DNA of 64,000 nt from Oscillatoriales cyanobacterium. GTDB taxonomy: Bacteria > Cyanobacteriota > Cyanobacteriia > Cyanobacteriales > Laspinemataceae. The stretch is from positions 1 through 64,000 of the forward strand of contig JAABRM010000028.1 in NCBI GenBank assembly GCA_011390955.1, written 5' to 3'. Shown piece after piece: positions 43,274 to 51,653 of this stretch (its first letter is position 1; each line of letters begins with the position of its first letter). The notes under the pieces were generated by a model. It saw only the letters and a program-made list of their open reading frames with translations, was not told the DNA's origin and ran no database searches. A program made the position numbers and the translations under genes.

Positions 43274-44623
43274 TTAATGACTGGTTAGACAGGCAAGACA
43301 ACGAGATAGCCGGTGTGCCAGAGAAGGTAGGGGCAATTTTTCCAAGATTTCCCCGGCAAAACCGTCAATTAATAAGTTGCGACTGGTGACTGGATCTAAG
43401 CCGCGACTTTGCAAGTAAAAGAGTTCTTCGGCTTCTAACTGGCTGACCGTAGCGCCGTGGGTGCATTTGACATCATCGGCAATAATTTCTAGTTGCGGTT
43501 TGGTGTCTACCCGACCTTTGCGCGATAGGATTAAATTCCGATTCAGTTGGCTGGCATCAGTCAGTTGGGCAGCTTTGGCGACAAAGACCCGACCGTTAAA
43601 CACGCTATGGGCGCGATCTTCTACGATACATTTTTGTAGTTGGGCGACCATCCCATGAGGATAGTTAAGGACTACGTTGCTGTGAGTATCTGCTAGTTGT
43701 TCCCCACCAACGACGGTTAAACCGTTGAGGGTGGTTTGGGTGCCTTCGCCTTTTTGATAAATTTCCAGGTTATGCCGAGAAATTTTACTGCCGGTGTTGA
43801 CTTCAATGCAGGAATAGCGGCTATCTTTGGCTTGGGCGATCGCACTCTTGCCAATATGGAAGCTATTTGCGGCTTCTCGTTGGATGCGGGTATGGTTCAC
43901 TTCCGCATTTTGCCCCAGATAAATTTCCGTGACCGCATTGGTAAAATAGGGCTGAGTTTCCGTGGCACACCATTCGCGATCGGCTACTATATATTCTTCA
44001 ATTACGGTGGCAGCACTGCCCGGTTCCGCAACCACCAAAGTCCGGGGTTGAGTTAAAACCGGAGTTTCTCCCGTGACCGAAACAAATAGCAGATGAATGG
44101 GGGTTTCTACGGCCACATTTTTCCCCAGCCAAATTACTGCCGCATCATTTAACCCCGCAGTGTTCAGGGCGGCGAAAACTTCTTGCGTCCCTTCTTGGTT
44201 GGCTAAATATTCCGGTAGGCGATCGCGCAACTCAGCCGGTAATTGTGCCAAATTGCCGATAAATAATCCTTGAGGTAAACCAGCAACCGCACTTAATTCC
44301 TGGGAATAACGGCCATTGACAAACACCAATCGCCGATCGACTTTAGACAATATCTTAATATTGTCAATTAAATTGCCAAGGGTTCCCTGGGGCAACTCAA
44401 AAGCCGCCGCCCCTTGAAACGGCACTGCTGCCAAGGGTGCCAGGTTGGTAAACCGCCAATCCTCATCTCGCGTCGTCGGCATTCCCAACTCCCGCACCAC
44501 AGCCGCTGCATTATCCCGCAATTGCTGTAACCAAGCATCGGTTGGGGTTGTGCCATTGATTGCTTCCGAAAGCAAGCGATCGATCGCCGAAATTTCTGAT
44601 TTAGTCGCAATTTGCATAGTCAT
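43274..44623 (-). CDS. sufD: Fe-S cluster assembly protein SufD
   Basis: The 449-residue protein is the SufD partner of the SufBC2D scaffold. The beta-helix core is seen in HNLEIYQKGEGTQTTLNGLT and the C-terminal SKGRVDTKPQLEIIADDVKC segment followed by THGATVSQL, which contains the conserved His and Cys region at the SufB-SufD interface. The N-terminus contains TTRDEDWRFTNLAPLAAVPF. The gene overlaps sufC by one base (TAATG), so it is translationally coupled. A second ATG (MQIATKSE) two codons on is an alternative start. Confidence 0.95.
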   Translation of the reverse strand: MTMQIATKSEISAIDRLLSEAINGTTPTDAWLQQLRDNAAAVVRELGMPTTRDEDWRFTNLAPLAAVPFQGAAAFELPQGTLGNLIDNIKILSKVDRRLVFVNGRYSQELSAVAGLPQGLFIGNLAQLPAELRDRLPEYLANQEGTQEVFAALNTAGLNDAAVIWLGKNVAVETPIHLLFVSVTGETPVLTQPRTLVVAEPGSAATVIEEYIVADREWCATETQPYFTNAVTEIYLGQNAEVNHTRIQREAANSFHIGKSAIAQAKDSRYSCIEVNTGSKISRHNLEIYQKGEGTQTTLNGLTVVGGEQLADTHSNVVLNYPHGMVAQLQKCIVEDRAHSVFNGRVFVAKAAQLTDASQLNRNLILSRKGRVDTKPQLEIIADDVKCTHGATVSQLEAEELFYLQSRGLDPVTSRNLLIDGFAGEILEKLPLPSLAHRLSRCLACLTSH

Positions 44624-45411
44624 TACACCCCTACCTTAGCGGTCAATTCTTCACCGATCCAGTCATAGCCGCGACTTTCTAATTCCAGGGCTAATTCCTT
44701 ACCGCCACTGGTAAGAATTCGTCCTGCTTCCATCACATGAACATAGTCCGGCACAATATAATCTAATAAGCGTTGATAGTGGGTAATTACTAACATCGCA
44801 TTCTCAGCATTCGCCAGTTGATTTACCCCATTAGCGACAATCTTCAAAGCATCAATATCTAAACCAGAATCGGTTTCATCTAAAATTGCCAGACTCGGTT
44901 CTAAGATAGCCATTTGCACAATTTCATTGCGCTTTTTCTCCCCACCAGAAAACCCTTGATTCACGCTCCGTTTGAGGAAAGAGGGATTCATTTGCACGAC
45001 TTCCAGTTTTTCCGCAATCACATCTTCAAAATCAAACGCATCTAATTCTGGCAATCCTTGATACTTGCGGCGAGCATTACAAGATGCTTTCAAAAAGTCC
45101 AGATTACTGACTCCAGGAATTTCTACGGGATATTGAAAAGCTAAAAATACTCCAGAACAAGCCCGTTCTTCTGGGTCTAATTCCAGTAAATTTTTGCCTT
45201 TAAAAATCACCTCACCGCCGGTGACTTCATAAGCGGGATGTCCGGCTAATACTTTGGATAATGTACTCTTGCCAGACCCATTTTTACCCATAATGGCGTG
45301 GATTTCACCGGATTTAATTTCTAAATTTACTCCTTTGAGAATTTGCTGCCCATCCACATTAGCGGTCAGATTTTTAATTGACAGAATTACTTCACTATTT
45401 TCAATAATCAT
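44623..45411 (-). CDS. sufC: Fe-S assembly ATPase SufC
   Basis: The 262-residue ABC-type ATPase starts at ATG 45411 ([20 protein letters not shown]); the upstream frame extension lies in repeat DNA. Walker A is [17 protein letters not shown], the signature is [16 protein letters not shown] and Walker B is [14 protein letters not shown]. SufC hydrolysis reshapes the SufB-SufD dimer to build the cluster. A 400-bp gap with repeats separates it from sufB, unlike the tight spacing in most cyanobacteria. Confidence 0.96.
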   Translation of the reverse strand: MIIENSEVILSIKNLTANVDGQQILKGVNLEIKSGEIHAIMGKNGSGKSTLSKVLAGHPAYEVTGGEVIFKGKNLLELDPEERACSGVFLAFQYPVEIPGVSNLDFLKASCNARRKYQGLPELDAFDFEDVIAEKLEVVQMNPSFLKRSVNQGFSGGEKKRNEIVQMAILEPSLAILDETDSGLDIDALKIVANGVNQLANAENAMLVITHYQRLLDYIVPDYVHVMEAGRILTSGGKELALELESRGYDWIGEELTAKVGV

Positions 45412-45548
45412 AAGTTGTTTGATTTGATTTCCTGGAACAGATTTTTTGGTCTGAGGCAAAAACCGGGTTGTTAGAAGAAATACGGTTGTCAAGTACGGGC
45501 GAGAAAGCGAATCGCCCCTACTACGATCGTAACCCTAAAACACGCTCT

Positions 45549-45574
45549 GGATTCCCGCCTTCGCGGGAATGACA
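45549..45574. repeat. Solo GGATTCCCGC palindrome
   Basis: GGATTCCCGC, loop CTTC, GCGGGAATGACA. Confidence 0.8.
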
Positions 45575-45616
45575 GATGGCTTTATAAACGGGTTTTGACA
45601 AGCGTATTTGGTATTA

Positions 45617-45694
45617 GTAGGGGCGCAATGCTTGCGCCCCCAAAGCGCCCCAAAAGTGTCCGGCTTGGTCAGGGCGCAAGCATTGCGCCCCTAC
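45617..45694. repeat. Perfect 23-bp-arm hairpin GTAGGGGCGCAATGC...
   Basis: The arms 45617-45639 and 45672-45694 are fully complementary around a 32-base loop. Each arm also contains the inner palindrome GGGCGCAA...TTGCGCCC. As RNA it would be a very stable block within the suf transcript. Confidence 0.88.
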
Positions 45695-45812
45695 ACGAAA
45701 CAACGATCTGAAGAACGATTTTTCGTAGGCGGTTTCCCAACCCTTACAAGATTAGCTTTTTAAGGGGGGTTAGGGGGGATCAAAAAAACCCGGTTTCTTG
45801 GTCTAAGCCAGC

Positions 45813-47252
45813 TTAACCCACCGATCCTTCTAACTTCAGACTTAAGAGGCGATCGGCTTCTACGGCAAATTCCATCGGCAATTGATTAAACACATCTTTG
45901 CAGAAACCGCTAATCATCATGCTGACAGCATCCTCAGCGGAAATACCCCGCTGGGCTAAGTAGAAAAGTTGGTCTTCACCAATCTTAGAAGTAGAAGCTT
46001 CATGTTCTACTCTTGCCCCCGGATTTTGCACTTGAATATAGGGGAAAGTATTCGCTTGAGCATTATCCCCAATCAGCATTGAATCACACTGAGAGTAATT
46101 CCGCGCCCCTTCTGCCCCCGGCCCAATTTTCACCAAACCGCGATAGCTATTTTTGGATTTACCCGCCGAAATACCTTTAGAAATAATGGTGCTGCGAGTG
46201 TTTTTGCCGATATGTACCATTTTGGTGCCGGTGTCTGCTTGTTGACGGTTATTCGTCAGGGCCACAGAGTAGAATTCGCCGACGGAATTATCGCCCACGA
46301 GCACGCAACTGGGATATTTCCAAGTAATTGCCGAACCTGTTTCGACTTGAGTCCAAGAAATTTTAGAGTTTACCCCTTGGCAGAGTCCGCGTTTGGTGAC
46401 GAAATTATAAATCCCGCCTTTGCCGTTTTCATCTCCGGCATACCAGTTTTGCACCGTGGAATATTTAATGTCTGCATTGTCCAGGGCGACCAATTCCACT
46501 ACGGCAGCGTGGAGTTGGTTGGTGTCGAACATGGGGGCGGTGCAACCTTCTAAGTAGGAAACTTGGCTGCCTTCATCGGCAACAATTAAGGTGCGCTCAA
46601 ACTGCCCTGAATCACCATTATTAATTCTGAAGTAGGTGGACAATTCCATCGGGCATTTGACCCCTTTGGGAATGTACACAAAAGACCCGTCGCTGAATAC
46701 GGCGGAGTTGAGGGCGGCGTAGAAGTTGTCACTTACGGGGACGACGCTACCGAGATATTTTTCGATCAGTTCGGGGTATTCGTGGACGGCTTCAGAAATT
46801 GAGCAGAAGATCACCCCTTCTTGGGCGAGTTTTTCCCGAAAGGTGGTGGCAATGGAAACACTGTCAAATACGGCATCGACGGCCACGTTGCTGAGGCGTT
46901 TCTGCTCGGAAAGGGGGATGCCCAGTTTTTCAAAGGTTTCTAGTAAAGCTGGATCTACGTCATTTAAGCTGTTGAGCTTTTCTTTTTTCTGTTTGGGGGC
47001 AGAGTAGTAAATAATGTCTTGATATTTGATCGGCGGATAGCTGACATGAGCCCAGGCTGGTTCCTGCATGGTCAGCCATTTCCGGTAAGCTTTGAGGCGA
47101 AATTCCAGCATGAACTCCGGCTCATTTTTTTTGGCGGAGATCAGACGAACTACGTCTTCACTTATTCCGGGAGGCAAAGTGTCAGATTCGATGTTGGTCA
47201 CGAACCCATATTTGTAGGGTTGGTTGACTAGGGTTTTTACTGAGGCGCTCAT
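45813..47252 (-). CDS. sufB: Fe-S cluster assembly protein SufB
   Basis: The 479-residue scaffold protein is typical Suf[40 protein letters not shown], the core Cys in [20 protein letters not shown], and the beta-helix with [20 protein letters not shown]. The C-terminal cluster-assembly His and interface region ([20 protein letters not shown]) is intact. It is the first suf structural gene, 136 bp downstream of ftrC. Confidence 0.97.
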   Translation of the reverse strand: MSASVKTLVNQPYKYGFVTNIESDTLPPGISEDVVRLISAKKNEPEFMLEFRLKAYRKWLTMQEPAWAHVSYPPIKYQDIIYYSAPKQKKEKLNSLNDVDPALLETFEKLGIPLSEQKRLSNVAVDAVFDSVSIATTFREKLAQEGVIFCSISEAVHEYPELIEKYLGSVVPVSDNFYAALNSAVFSDGSFVYIPKGVKCPMELSTYFRINNGDSGQFERTLIVADEGSQVSYLEGCTAPMFDTNQLHAAVVELVALDNADIKYSTVQNWYAGDENGKGGIYNFVTKRGLCQGVNSKISWTQVETGSAITWKYPSCVLVGDNSVGEFYSVALTNNRQQADTGTKMVHIGKNTRSTIISKGISAGKSKNSYRGLVKIGPGAEGARNYSQCDSMLIGDNAQANTFPYIQVQNPGARVEHEASTSKIGEDQLFYLAQRGISAEDAVSMMISGFCKDVFNQLPMEFAVEADRLLSLKLEGSVG

Positions 47253-47388
47253 GGTGTGTGTTCTCTTTGTCTAGAAGGTGGTAGATCGGCTTTATCAGCT
47301 TAAGATTACTGCTTAATTGGGTATTTATGATGACCAATGGCGGATGATGGTGAAATCACCAAGCCATGACGATCGATCTAAGGTGATT

Positions 47389-47751
47389 TTAAGCTGGATT
47401 GGTGGTGGTACGAATTTGCTCAAAGGAAATTTGTTGTCGATCCCCGGCAAAATCGTTGTCGGGAGTTAAAAACAACATACAGTGACATTCTTTCCGTTCC
47501 CTCATGGGGACGCAAGGGCAGTTCCAGTAAGCGGCTTTCGCTTCCGCTGCTTTGTCTTCGTAATGGCGACAAGGACATAGGGGCGAACCTAGGTCTTCTT
47601 TGTGTTTGGCCAAGCCTTCGATGACTACAGCGGTGACGCCGAGATCGGCACAGAAGTATGTGCCGGTGCGTTTGGCGTATTGTTCGGCAAATTGCCGCAT
47701 GGCTTCTAGGTTTTTGTCTGTAGCTGGTAAATTTTGTGTAGTTTGGTTCAT
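47389..47751 (-). CDS. ftrC: Ferredoxin:thioredoxin reductase, catalytic chain
   Basis: The 120-residue protein (start ATG 47751, MNQTTQNLPATDKNLEAMRQ) has the complete Cys set of FTR catalytic chains: Cys59, Cys78, Cys80 and Cys89 would hold the [4Fe-4S] cluster, and Cys61 and Cys91 form the redox disulfide (LCPCRHYED, WNCPCVPMRERKECHC). FTR passes electrons from ferredoxin to thioredoxin. It lies between sufR and sufB, so it is probably under SufR control here. The reading frame upstream of 47751 crosses the regulatory region and is not coding. Confidence 0.95.
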   Translation of the reverse strand: MNQTTQNLPATDKNLEAMRQFAEQYAKRTGTYFCADLGVTAVVIEGLAKHKEDLGSPLCPCRHYEDKAAEAKAAYWNCPCVPMRERKECHCMLFLTPDNDFAGDRQQISFEQIRTTTNPA

Positions 47752-47835
47752 TCGCTGACTGGTATAAAGAGCTTTTTTGGTTGGCGGACGTTGTTGTCCA
47801 CCGTGGTTCATCTGTATATATATAATGAGATTAAA

Positions 47836-47849
47836 CAACAGCCTTGTTG
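47836..47849. promoter_or_regulatory. SufR operator 1 (CAAC-N6-GTTG)
   Basis: CAACAGCCTTGTTG matches the perfect inverted repeat known as the SufR site in cyanobacteria. It lies in the 198-bp divergent region between ftrC and sufR. Confidence 0.85.
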
Positions 47850-47876
47850 CTTAACTTTTATTCTAGGGTACTTTAG

Positions 47877-47890
47877 CAACATTACTGTTG
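47877..47890. promoter_or_regulatory. SufR operator 2 (CAAC-N6-GTTG)
   Basis: CAACATTACTGTTG is the second match to the same motif, 41 bp centre to centre from the first. Two sites in the shared promoter region fit repression of both the suf side and sufR itself. Confidence 0.85.
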
Positions 47891-47949
47891 TCAAAGTTCC
47901 CGCGAGATTTTTTTATTGGACATTTTGGTCAGCGAGAACAGGTAAGAGG

Positions 47950-48609
47950 ATGACACCCAGCCAGCAGCAATCCACCAAAGACGATATCCTGCAATTTTTA
48001 AGAAAGCAGGGTCAAGCAACGGCGCAAGATTTGGCAGAACAGTTAAATCTTAGTCCCCAAGCGATTCGACGCCATTTGAAGGATTTAGAGGCGAATCACT
48101 TGATTTCCCATGAGTTGATTCAGGAGCGAATGGGGCGCCCGCAGTATCTTTACCAGTTGACCGAGAAAGGACGCGATCGCTTTCCCCATCGTTATGATGA
48201 TTTTGCGGTTTCCCTGCTGGATGTTTTGGCGGAAACCGTGGGGCCCGAACAGGTGAACTTGATTTTGCAGAAGCAGTGGGAACGCAAAGCGATTGATTAT
48301 CGCGATCGCTTGGGTCAAGGCCCTTTAGAAAAGCGGGTGGCAGCTTTGGTAGAACTGCGTAAAATTGAGGGCTATATGGCGGAGTGGCATCCGGTCGAAC
48401 AGAATGGCACCAGCAAGGGCGATCGCTTTCTGATTACGGAACATAATTGCGCGATTTCCAATGTAGCCGCTTCTTTCCCTAGGGTTTGCGATCATGAATT
48501 AGAAATGTTTGCCAGTGTTTTGCCAGACTGCACGGTAGAACGGACTTTTTGGATGATTAATGGTGAGCATCGCTGTGGCTATTTAGTTCAGTCTCGCGAG
48601 TTGGATTAA
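47950..48609 (+). CDS. sufR: SufR, Fe-S-sensing repressor of the suf operon
   Basis: The 219-residue protein (ATG 47950) has a DeoR-type winged helix at residues 8-75 (ATAQDLAEQLNLSPQAIRRH) and four C-terminal Cys that ligate a [4Fe-4S] cluster: Cys167 (EHNCAISN), Cys180 (RVCDHELEMF), Cys194 (LPDCTVERTFW) and Cys209 (EHRCGY). With cluster bound it represses sufBCDS and itself; under Fe limitation or oxidative stress repression is lifted. It diverges from ftrC-sufB. The upstream in-frame extension runs through the operators and is not used. Confidence 0.96.
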   Translation: MTPSQQQSTKDDILQFLRKQGQATAQDLAEQLNLSPQAIRRHLKDLEANHLISHELIQERMGRPQYLYQLTEKGRDRFPHRYDDFAVSLLDVLAETVGPEQVNLILQKQWERKAIDYRDRLGQGPLEKRVAALVELRKIEGYMAEWHPVEQNGTSKGDRFLITEHNCAISNVAASFPRVCDHELEMFASVLPDCTVERTFWMINGEHRCGYLVQSRELD

Positions 48610-48681
48610 GGATGGGATTTTCCCCGGATCGCGCCACCGCGATCGCTCAAGGCTAATCTTTAAAATAACTAACAAAATAAC

Positions 48682-48707
48682 TAACCGCTTAAACGGTTAT
48701 ATTTTAT
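48682..48707 (+). terminator. Weak terminator of sufR
   Basis: TAACCG, loop CTTAAA, CGGTTA, then TATTTTAT, 72 bases after the sufR stop. The stem is only 6 bp. Confidence 0.5.
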
Positions 48708-48739
48708 GTTGTCAATATGAAATATTACGAAATATTCCT

Positions 48740-48997
48740 ATGATACCCGAATCACAATCTAGCCCACAATTTTTAACTCCGGAAGAGTCTAGCGCGGTGG
48801 ATGGGGCTTTGCTGGCATCCCATGAGAAGTTTTTAACCCGGTTGACGATTTCTTCTTTGAAGTTGCTGAAACATATTGCCCAAGATACTGGGGTGGCGAT
48901 GGAGGATTTGACCCCCCAGCAGGTGATTGCTTGGTTTGAACAAGATGGTAAGATTCGCCGGGAACAAGGGGTTGAGGCGGCGTTTTTGAAGTGGTAA
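48740..48997 (+). CDS. Conserved small cyanobacterial protein of unknown function
   Basis: The 85-residue protein is soluble and helical: LTPEESSAVDGALLASHEKF, LTRLTISSLKLLKHIAQDTG, LTPQQVIAWFEQDGKIRREQ, ending GVEAAFLKW. No known domain is recognised. It follows sufR on the same strand, 130 bp away; whether it is co-transcribed is unknown. A solo GGATTCCCGC palindrome lies 19 bases after its stop. Confidence 0.72.
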   Translation: MIPESQSSPQFLTPEESSAVDGALLASHEKFLTRLTISSLKLLKHIAQDTGVAMEDLTPQQVIAWFEQDGKIRREQGVEAAFLKW

Positions 48998-49015
48998 GAC
49001 CAAATTCGGTTCTGA

Positions 49016-49041
49016 TGTCATTCCCGCGAAAGCGGGAATCC
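49016..49041. repeat. Solo GGATTCCCGC palindrome
   Basis: TGTCATTCCCGC, loop GAAA, GCGGGAATCC. Confidence 0.8.
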
Positions 49042-49244
49042 ATCAGCGCTTTAGGGGATTATAGTACGGGCGATTCGCTGTCATTTATATTAACTAATCG
49101 ATATCAGTAGGAATTATTGCTGATTAGCCCCAGAAATCCTCTCAGTCAAAGGGATTTAATATTTAAGATTTACTTAATTATTTACTTAACTTAATAATTA
49201 GATGAGTCACTACTAGCAAAACAGTTAACTTTGGTGTCAAAGTC

Positions 49245-49272
49245 TTGTAATTTTATGCCAAAGTGCTTAAAG
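49245..49272 (+). promoter_or_regulatory. Promoter of RNA gene copy 1
   Basis: TTGTAA (-35 like), 16-bp spacer, TTAAAG (-10 like) preceded by GTGC. The pattern GTGCT, an A/T-rich stretch, then TTGAAGC is shared with copies 2 and 3, and the RNA would start within 7-9 bases. Confidence 0.6.
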
Positions 49273-49280
49273 TAAAAATT

Positions 49281-49533
49281 GAAGCAAGTAAAGCTTCCCT
49301 GGCAGATACATCAGCGCCAAGTTACAAGTAGTTTCGTCAAAGAGGTACAACGACGCTGTTTAAACTATCGTCTGTCTCGTCAACTCCAAACAGCACCCAA
49401 CTTGAAGTCTCAAACTTCCTATTTTTGTGAACTGGGAGCACCGTGCTTGAGAATACTCAAGATTCGCCTCCAGATATGCTCAAAAAATGGTAGGAATTCA
49501 CTGAGTGAGTAAAGGCTGGGTGCTGTTTTTGTT
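49281..49533 (+). ncRNA. Structured RNA, tandem family copy 1
   Basis: This ~253-nt unit starts GAAGC and ends in GCTGGGTGCTGTTTTTG. Helices conserved with the other copies are: GAAGC/GCTTC at the 5' end; GGCAGA (49311) with TCTGTC; CAGCG with CGCTG inside it; a small hairpin GAAGT/ACTTC; and a long-range stem AAACAGCACCCA with TGGGTGCTGTTT that ends in a T-run and acts as terminator. Segments such as CTGTCTCGT and ACTTCCT are invariant or nearly so. A 77-codon ORF crosses it, but its frame is not kept in copies 2 and 3, so the gene product is RNA. Confidence 0.82.
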
Positions 49534-49622
49534 TGGGATTTTTTGATGGATTCAAGGTTGCGGAAATTAATTAGTCCCTCAAAAGATAATTTCGGCAAAA
49601 TGTAAAGTTTAGTTGCAATTTC

Positions 49623-49650
49623 TTGCCATTCAAAAAAAAGGTGCTACATT
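49623..49650 (+). promoter_or_regulatory. Promoter of RNA gene copy 2
   Basis: TTGCCA, 16-bp spacer, TACATT preceded by GGTGC. The upstream stretch GTAAAGTTTAGTTGCAATT is almost the same in copy 3. Confidence 0.65.
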
Positions 49651-49657
49651 ATAAATT

Positions 49658-49906
49658 GAAGCTATGAAGTAAGCTTCCCTGACAGATACTTCAGCGCGAT
49701 GTCCATGTTAGTTGAGAGGTAAACCACGCTGTTTCACTACAAATCTGTCTCGTCCACCGAAAACAAAACCCAGCATCTGGTCTGATGCTTCCTAGATTGG
49801 TAACGCGGAAATTATGCAGAGAAAACTGGTAGGTATCTGTATATCCGCTGTAGCTCCAACGGAAAAGGAAGTGAGGACATCTAAGGATGCTGGGTTTTGT
49901 TTTTTG
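49658..49906 (+). ncRNA. Structured RNA, tandem family copy 2
   Basis: This ~249-nt unit shares the plan of copy 1, with compensatory changes. GACAGAT pairs perfectly with ATCTGTC (copies 1 and 3 have G-U here). The terminator stem is AACAAAACCCAGC with GCTGGGTTTTGTT, so both sides changed together relative to AACAGCACCCA/TGGGTGCTGTT. The local hairpin is GCATC/GATGC rather than GAAGT/ACTTC. It is followed by a long T-rich tract. The middle third (49790-49880) has diverged most. No ORF is conserved. Confidence 0.82.
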
Positions 49907-50107
49907 TTGGTTGTTGTTTGTTGTTTGTTGATTGTTGATTGTTGATTGTTGATTGTTGGTTGTTGATTGTTGATTGTTGATTGTTGATTGTTGGTTGTTG
50001 GGTTGTAATTGATAATTGATAATTGATAATTGATAATTGATAATTGATCATGGTATTTAATTGTCAATTGTCAATTATCAATTATTAATTGTTTTCCCCC
50101 ACACCCC
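49907..50107. repeat. Heptamer arrays TTGATTG, ATTGATA and inverse
   Basis: TTGTTTGTTGATTGTTGATT-type units run to 50000, then about six ATTGATA units (50007-50048) and the inverse CAATTAT units (50058-50092), ending with CCCACACCCC. It separates RNA copies 2 and 3. Confidence 0.9.
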
Positions 50108-50176
50108 TTTCCCTTAACTAATAACTCATAAATTAAAGTGTTCACTCATTAGAGTGTAAAGTTTACTTGCAATTGC

Positions 50177-50204
50177 TGGTAATTTATCAAAAAAGTGCTA
50201 GATT
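50177..50204 (+). promoter_or_regulatory. Promoter of RNA gene copy 3
   Basis: TGGTAA (weak -35), 16-bp spacer, TAGATT preceded by AGTGC; GTAAAGTTTACTTGCAATT lies upstream as in copy 2. Confidence 0.65.
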
Positions 50205-50211
50205 AAATATT

Positions 50212-50468
50212 GAAGCTAATTGATGAGCTTCCCTGGCAGATAGCACAGCGCGATGTCCATGTTTGTAATAGAAAAGAGGTAAAACACGCTGTTTAATTTT
50301 TCATCTGTCTCGTTAACCAAAAACAGTACCCAACTTGAAGTCTGATACTTCCTCCTCTAGGAAAAAGGGAGCCCTGCAAATTAGCCCGAAGGGGCAAAAG
50401 CAACTCCAGATAATATCCATTAAAAAGAGGCAGTCACTCAGCGAGTAAAGGCTGGGTGCTGTTTTTTT
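50212..50468 (+). ncRNA. Structured RNA, tandem family copy 3
   Basis: This ~257-nt unit has GAAGC/GCTTC, GGCAGAT/ATCTGTC, CAGCG/CGCTG and the hairpin GAAGT/ACTTC. The closing stem is ACAGTACCCA/TGGGTGCTGT with a T-G wobble where copy 1 has C-G. It ends in T7. The 5' third resembles copy 2 (CGCGATGTCCATGTT) while the 3' end resembles copy 1 (ACTCAG/GAGTAAAGGCTGGGTGC), as if segments had been exchanged. It contains an extra G/C-rich stretch GCCCGAAGGGGC (50381-50396). Confidence 0.82.
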
Positions 50469-50901
50469 GTGTGTTAAAGCAAAAGTAATTCATAGACCGG
50501 TTCAAATACTAAACGCTGTGGATGCATTAGATCGAGAGCAAATTGTCCGGCGCGATTCCGCTTCATCGGCTCCTGGAGTCAAAGACCCATGATAATTAGG
50601 CGATTTACTGGCTCAAAATTGAATATTTTGTGAAAAGCTGCTCCTAACTAATCATCAGATTGATAGGATAGTAATTAGCTCAGAGTCATGGCAAAAATGC
50701 GATCGCCATAGCATATCGGCTAAAAGCTGAAAAAAATTAGGTATAATTACGGAGAAAAATTAACTATGAATTTAGATCAATTTTAGATAAGTTGCGGACA
50801 CCCAAATAAGCAACAATAAATTTTAGATTTTGCTAATTTTATTCAACAAAAAATAGTCCTAAACAACCCCTAAAAAGTGTTAAAGTGATTCGGAGTTTTT
50901 C
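50469..50901. other. Intergenic region before the VapBC-like pair
   Basis: The 433 bases hold no ORF of note, one HIP1-related site (50700) and A/T-rich DNA. I see no tRNA and no fourth RNA copy. The promoter for the toxin-antitoxin pair should be near 50840-50890. Confidence 0.4.
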
Positions 50902-51171
50902 ATGCTGAGTATAGAATTGGACAAGGAAACGGAAGCGTATTTAGTGGAAATTTTGGGCAGGGAAAAAACTACTAGCGATGAGTTGATTAAACGCTTGGTG
51001 AAAGAACGTTGGTTGAGTTGGCAACCGCGCCAAACTATTGTCGAAAGATTGGGGGGACATCCCGAACATCTGTTAGAAGATGCGCCACCTGATTTATCAG
51101 AACGAGCAAATCGAAAAAAGGCGATCGCTAATTATTTGCAGAAAAAATATCCTCAATACGATCCGCAATGA
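50902..51171 (+). CDS. Antitoxin of a PIN-domain toxin pair
   Basis: The 89-residue protein begins MLSIELDKETEAYLVEILGR, a ribbon-helix-helix-like N-terminus (strand, then EKTTSDELIKRLVKERWLSW), followed by a flexible, charged C-terminus (LLEDAPPDLSERANRKKAIA). This fits DNA binding at its own promoter and toxin neutralisation. It overlaps the toxin gene by ATGA. Confidence 0.82.
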   Translation: MLSIELDKETEAYLVEILGREKTTSDELIKRLVKERWLSWQPRQTIVERLGGHPEHLLEDAPPDLSERANRKKAIANYLQKKYPQYDPQ

Positions 51172-51596
51172 CTTATCATCCCGTAATTATTGTCGATAGT
51201 GGAATTCTAGTAGCTTACTACAGTGTAAAAGATCGCTACCATCAACAGGTGCGAGTTTTCTTTGAGAGATGTACCAGTAACCTAGTAACTACCACTGCTT
51301 GCGTTACTGAAGTGGTATGGCTTTTAAGTCCTAATTGGCGAATACAAAATCAGTTTTTACAGGGAGTTGCCAGGGGAGTTTTTGAACCTATTCCACTGAT
51401 TCCTGAAGATTTTTCCCGTATGGCTGAACTGAATGAACAGTATGCAGATTTACCGGGAGATTTTGCAGATTTGTCTCTGATTGCTATTTCTGAACGGGTG
51501 AATATTCCGGCTATTGCTACTTTGGATAGTGATTTCGATGTTTATCGACGTTATCGAAAGCAAGCTTTTGAGCGGGTGTTTTTACCTGAAGACTGA
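51168..51596 (+). CDS. PIN-domain toxin (VapC-like)
   Basis: The 142-residue protein carries the PIN acids: Asp10 in VIIVDSGILVAYYS, Glu48 in ACVTEVVWLLS, Asp98/Asp101 in GDFADLSLIAI and Asp120/122 in ATLDSDFDVYRRY. It should be a Mg2+-dependent ribonuclease. All catalytic positions look intact. Confidence 0.87.
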   Translation: MTYHPVIIVDSGILVAYYSVKDRYHQQVRVFFERCTSNLVTTTACVTEVVWLLSPNWRIQNQFLQGVARGVFEPIPLIPEDFSRMAELNEQYADLPGDFADLSLIAISERVNIPAIATLDSDFDVYRRYRKQAFERVFLPED

Positions 51597-51653
51597 AGCG
51601 GTTTTTATTTATATAAAACTGAGCATATATAAGAATATTGGAGGGAATACCCA

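Larger units (their letters stand above)
45412..45812. other. Repeat-filled gap between sufC and sufB
   Basis: The 401 bases contain a CCCGGTTTCT-like fragment (45466), a GCGAATCGCCCCTAC repeat (45508), the solo palindrome at 45549-45574, a 78-bp hairpin at 45617-45694, a GGGGGGTTAGGGGGGATC unit (45763-45780) and AAACCCGGTTTCTTGG (45786). No promoter can be assigned with confidence. Confidence 0.7.

Noticed and set aside
49279-49512. 77-codon ORF in the first RNA copy
   Set aside because: The frame is not kept in the other two copies, whereas paired bases are, so the conserved product is RNA rather than protein.
49281-50468. RNA triplet as HEARO/omega-RNA or CRISPR-associated tracrRNA
   Set aside because: There is no IscB/IsrB, Cas or IS605 gene nearby, and each unit has its own promoter and intrinsic terminator; the matching features of those RNAs are not seen. 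A formal search was not possible.
50469-50901. Possible tRNA from the sequence CGGTTCAAATAC
   Set aside because: No acceptor or anticodon stems can be drawn around it.
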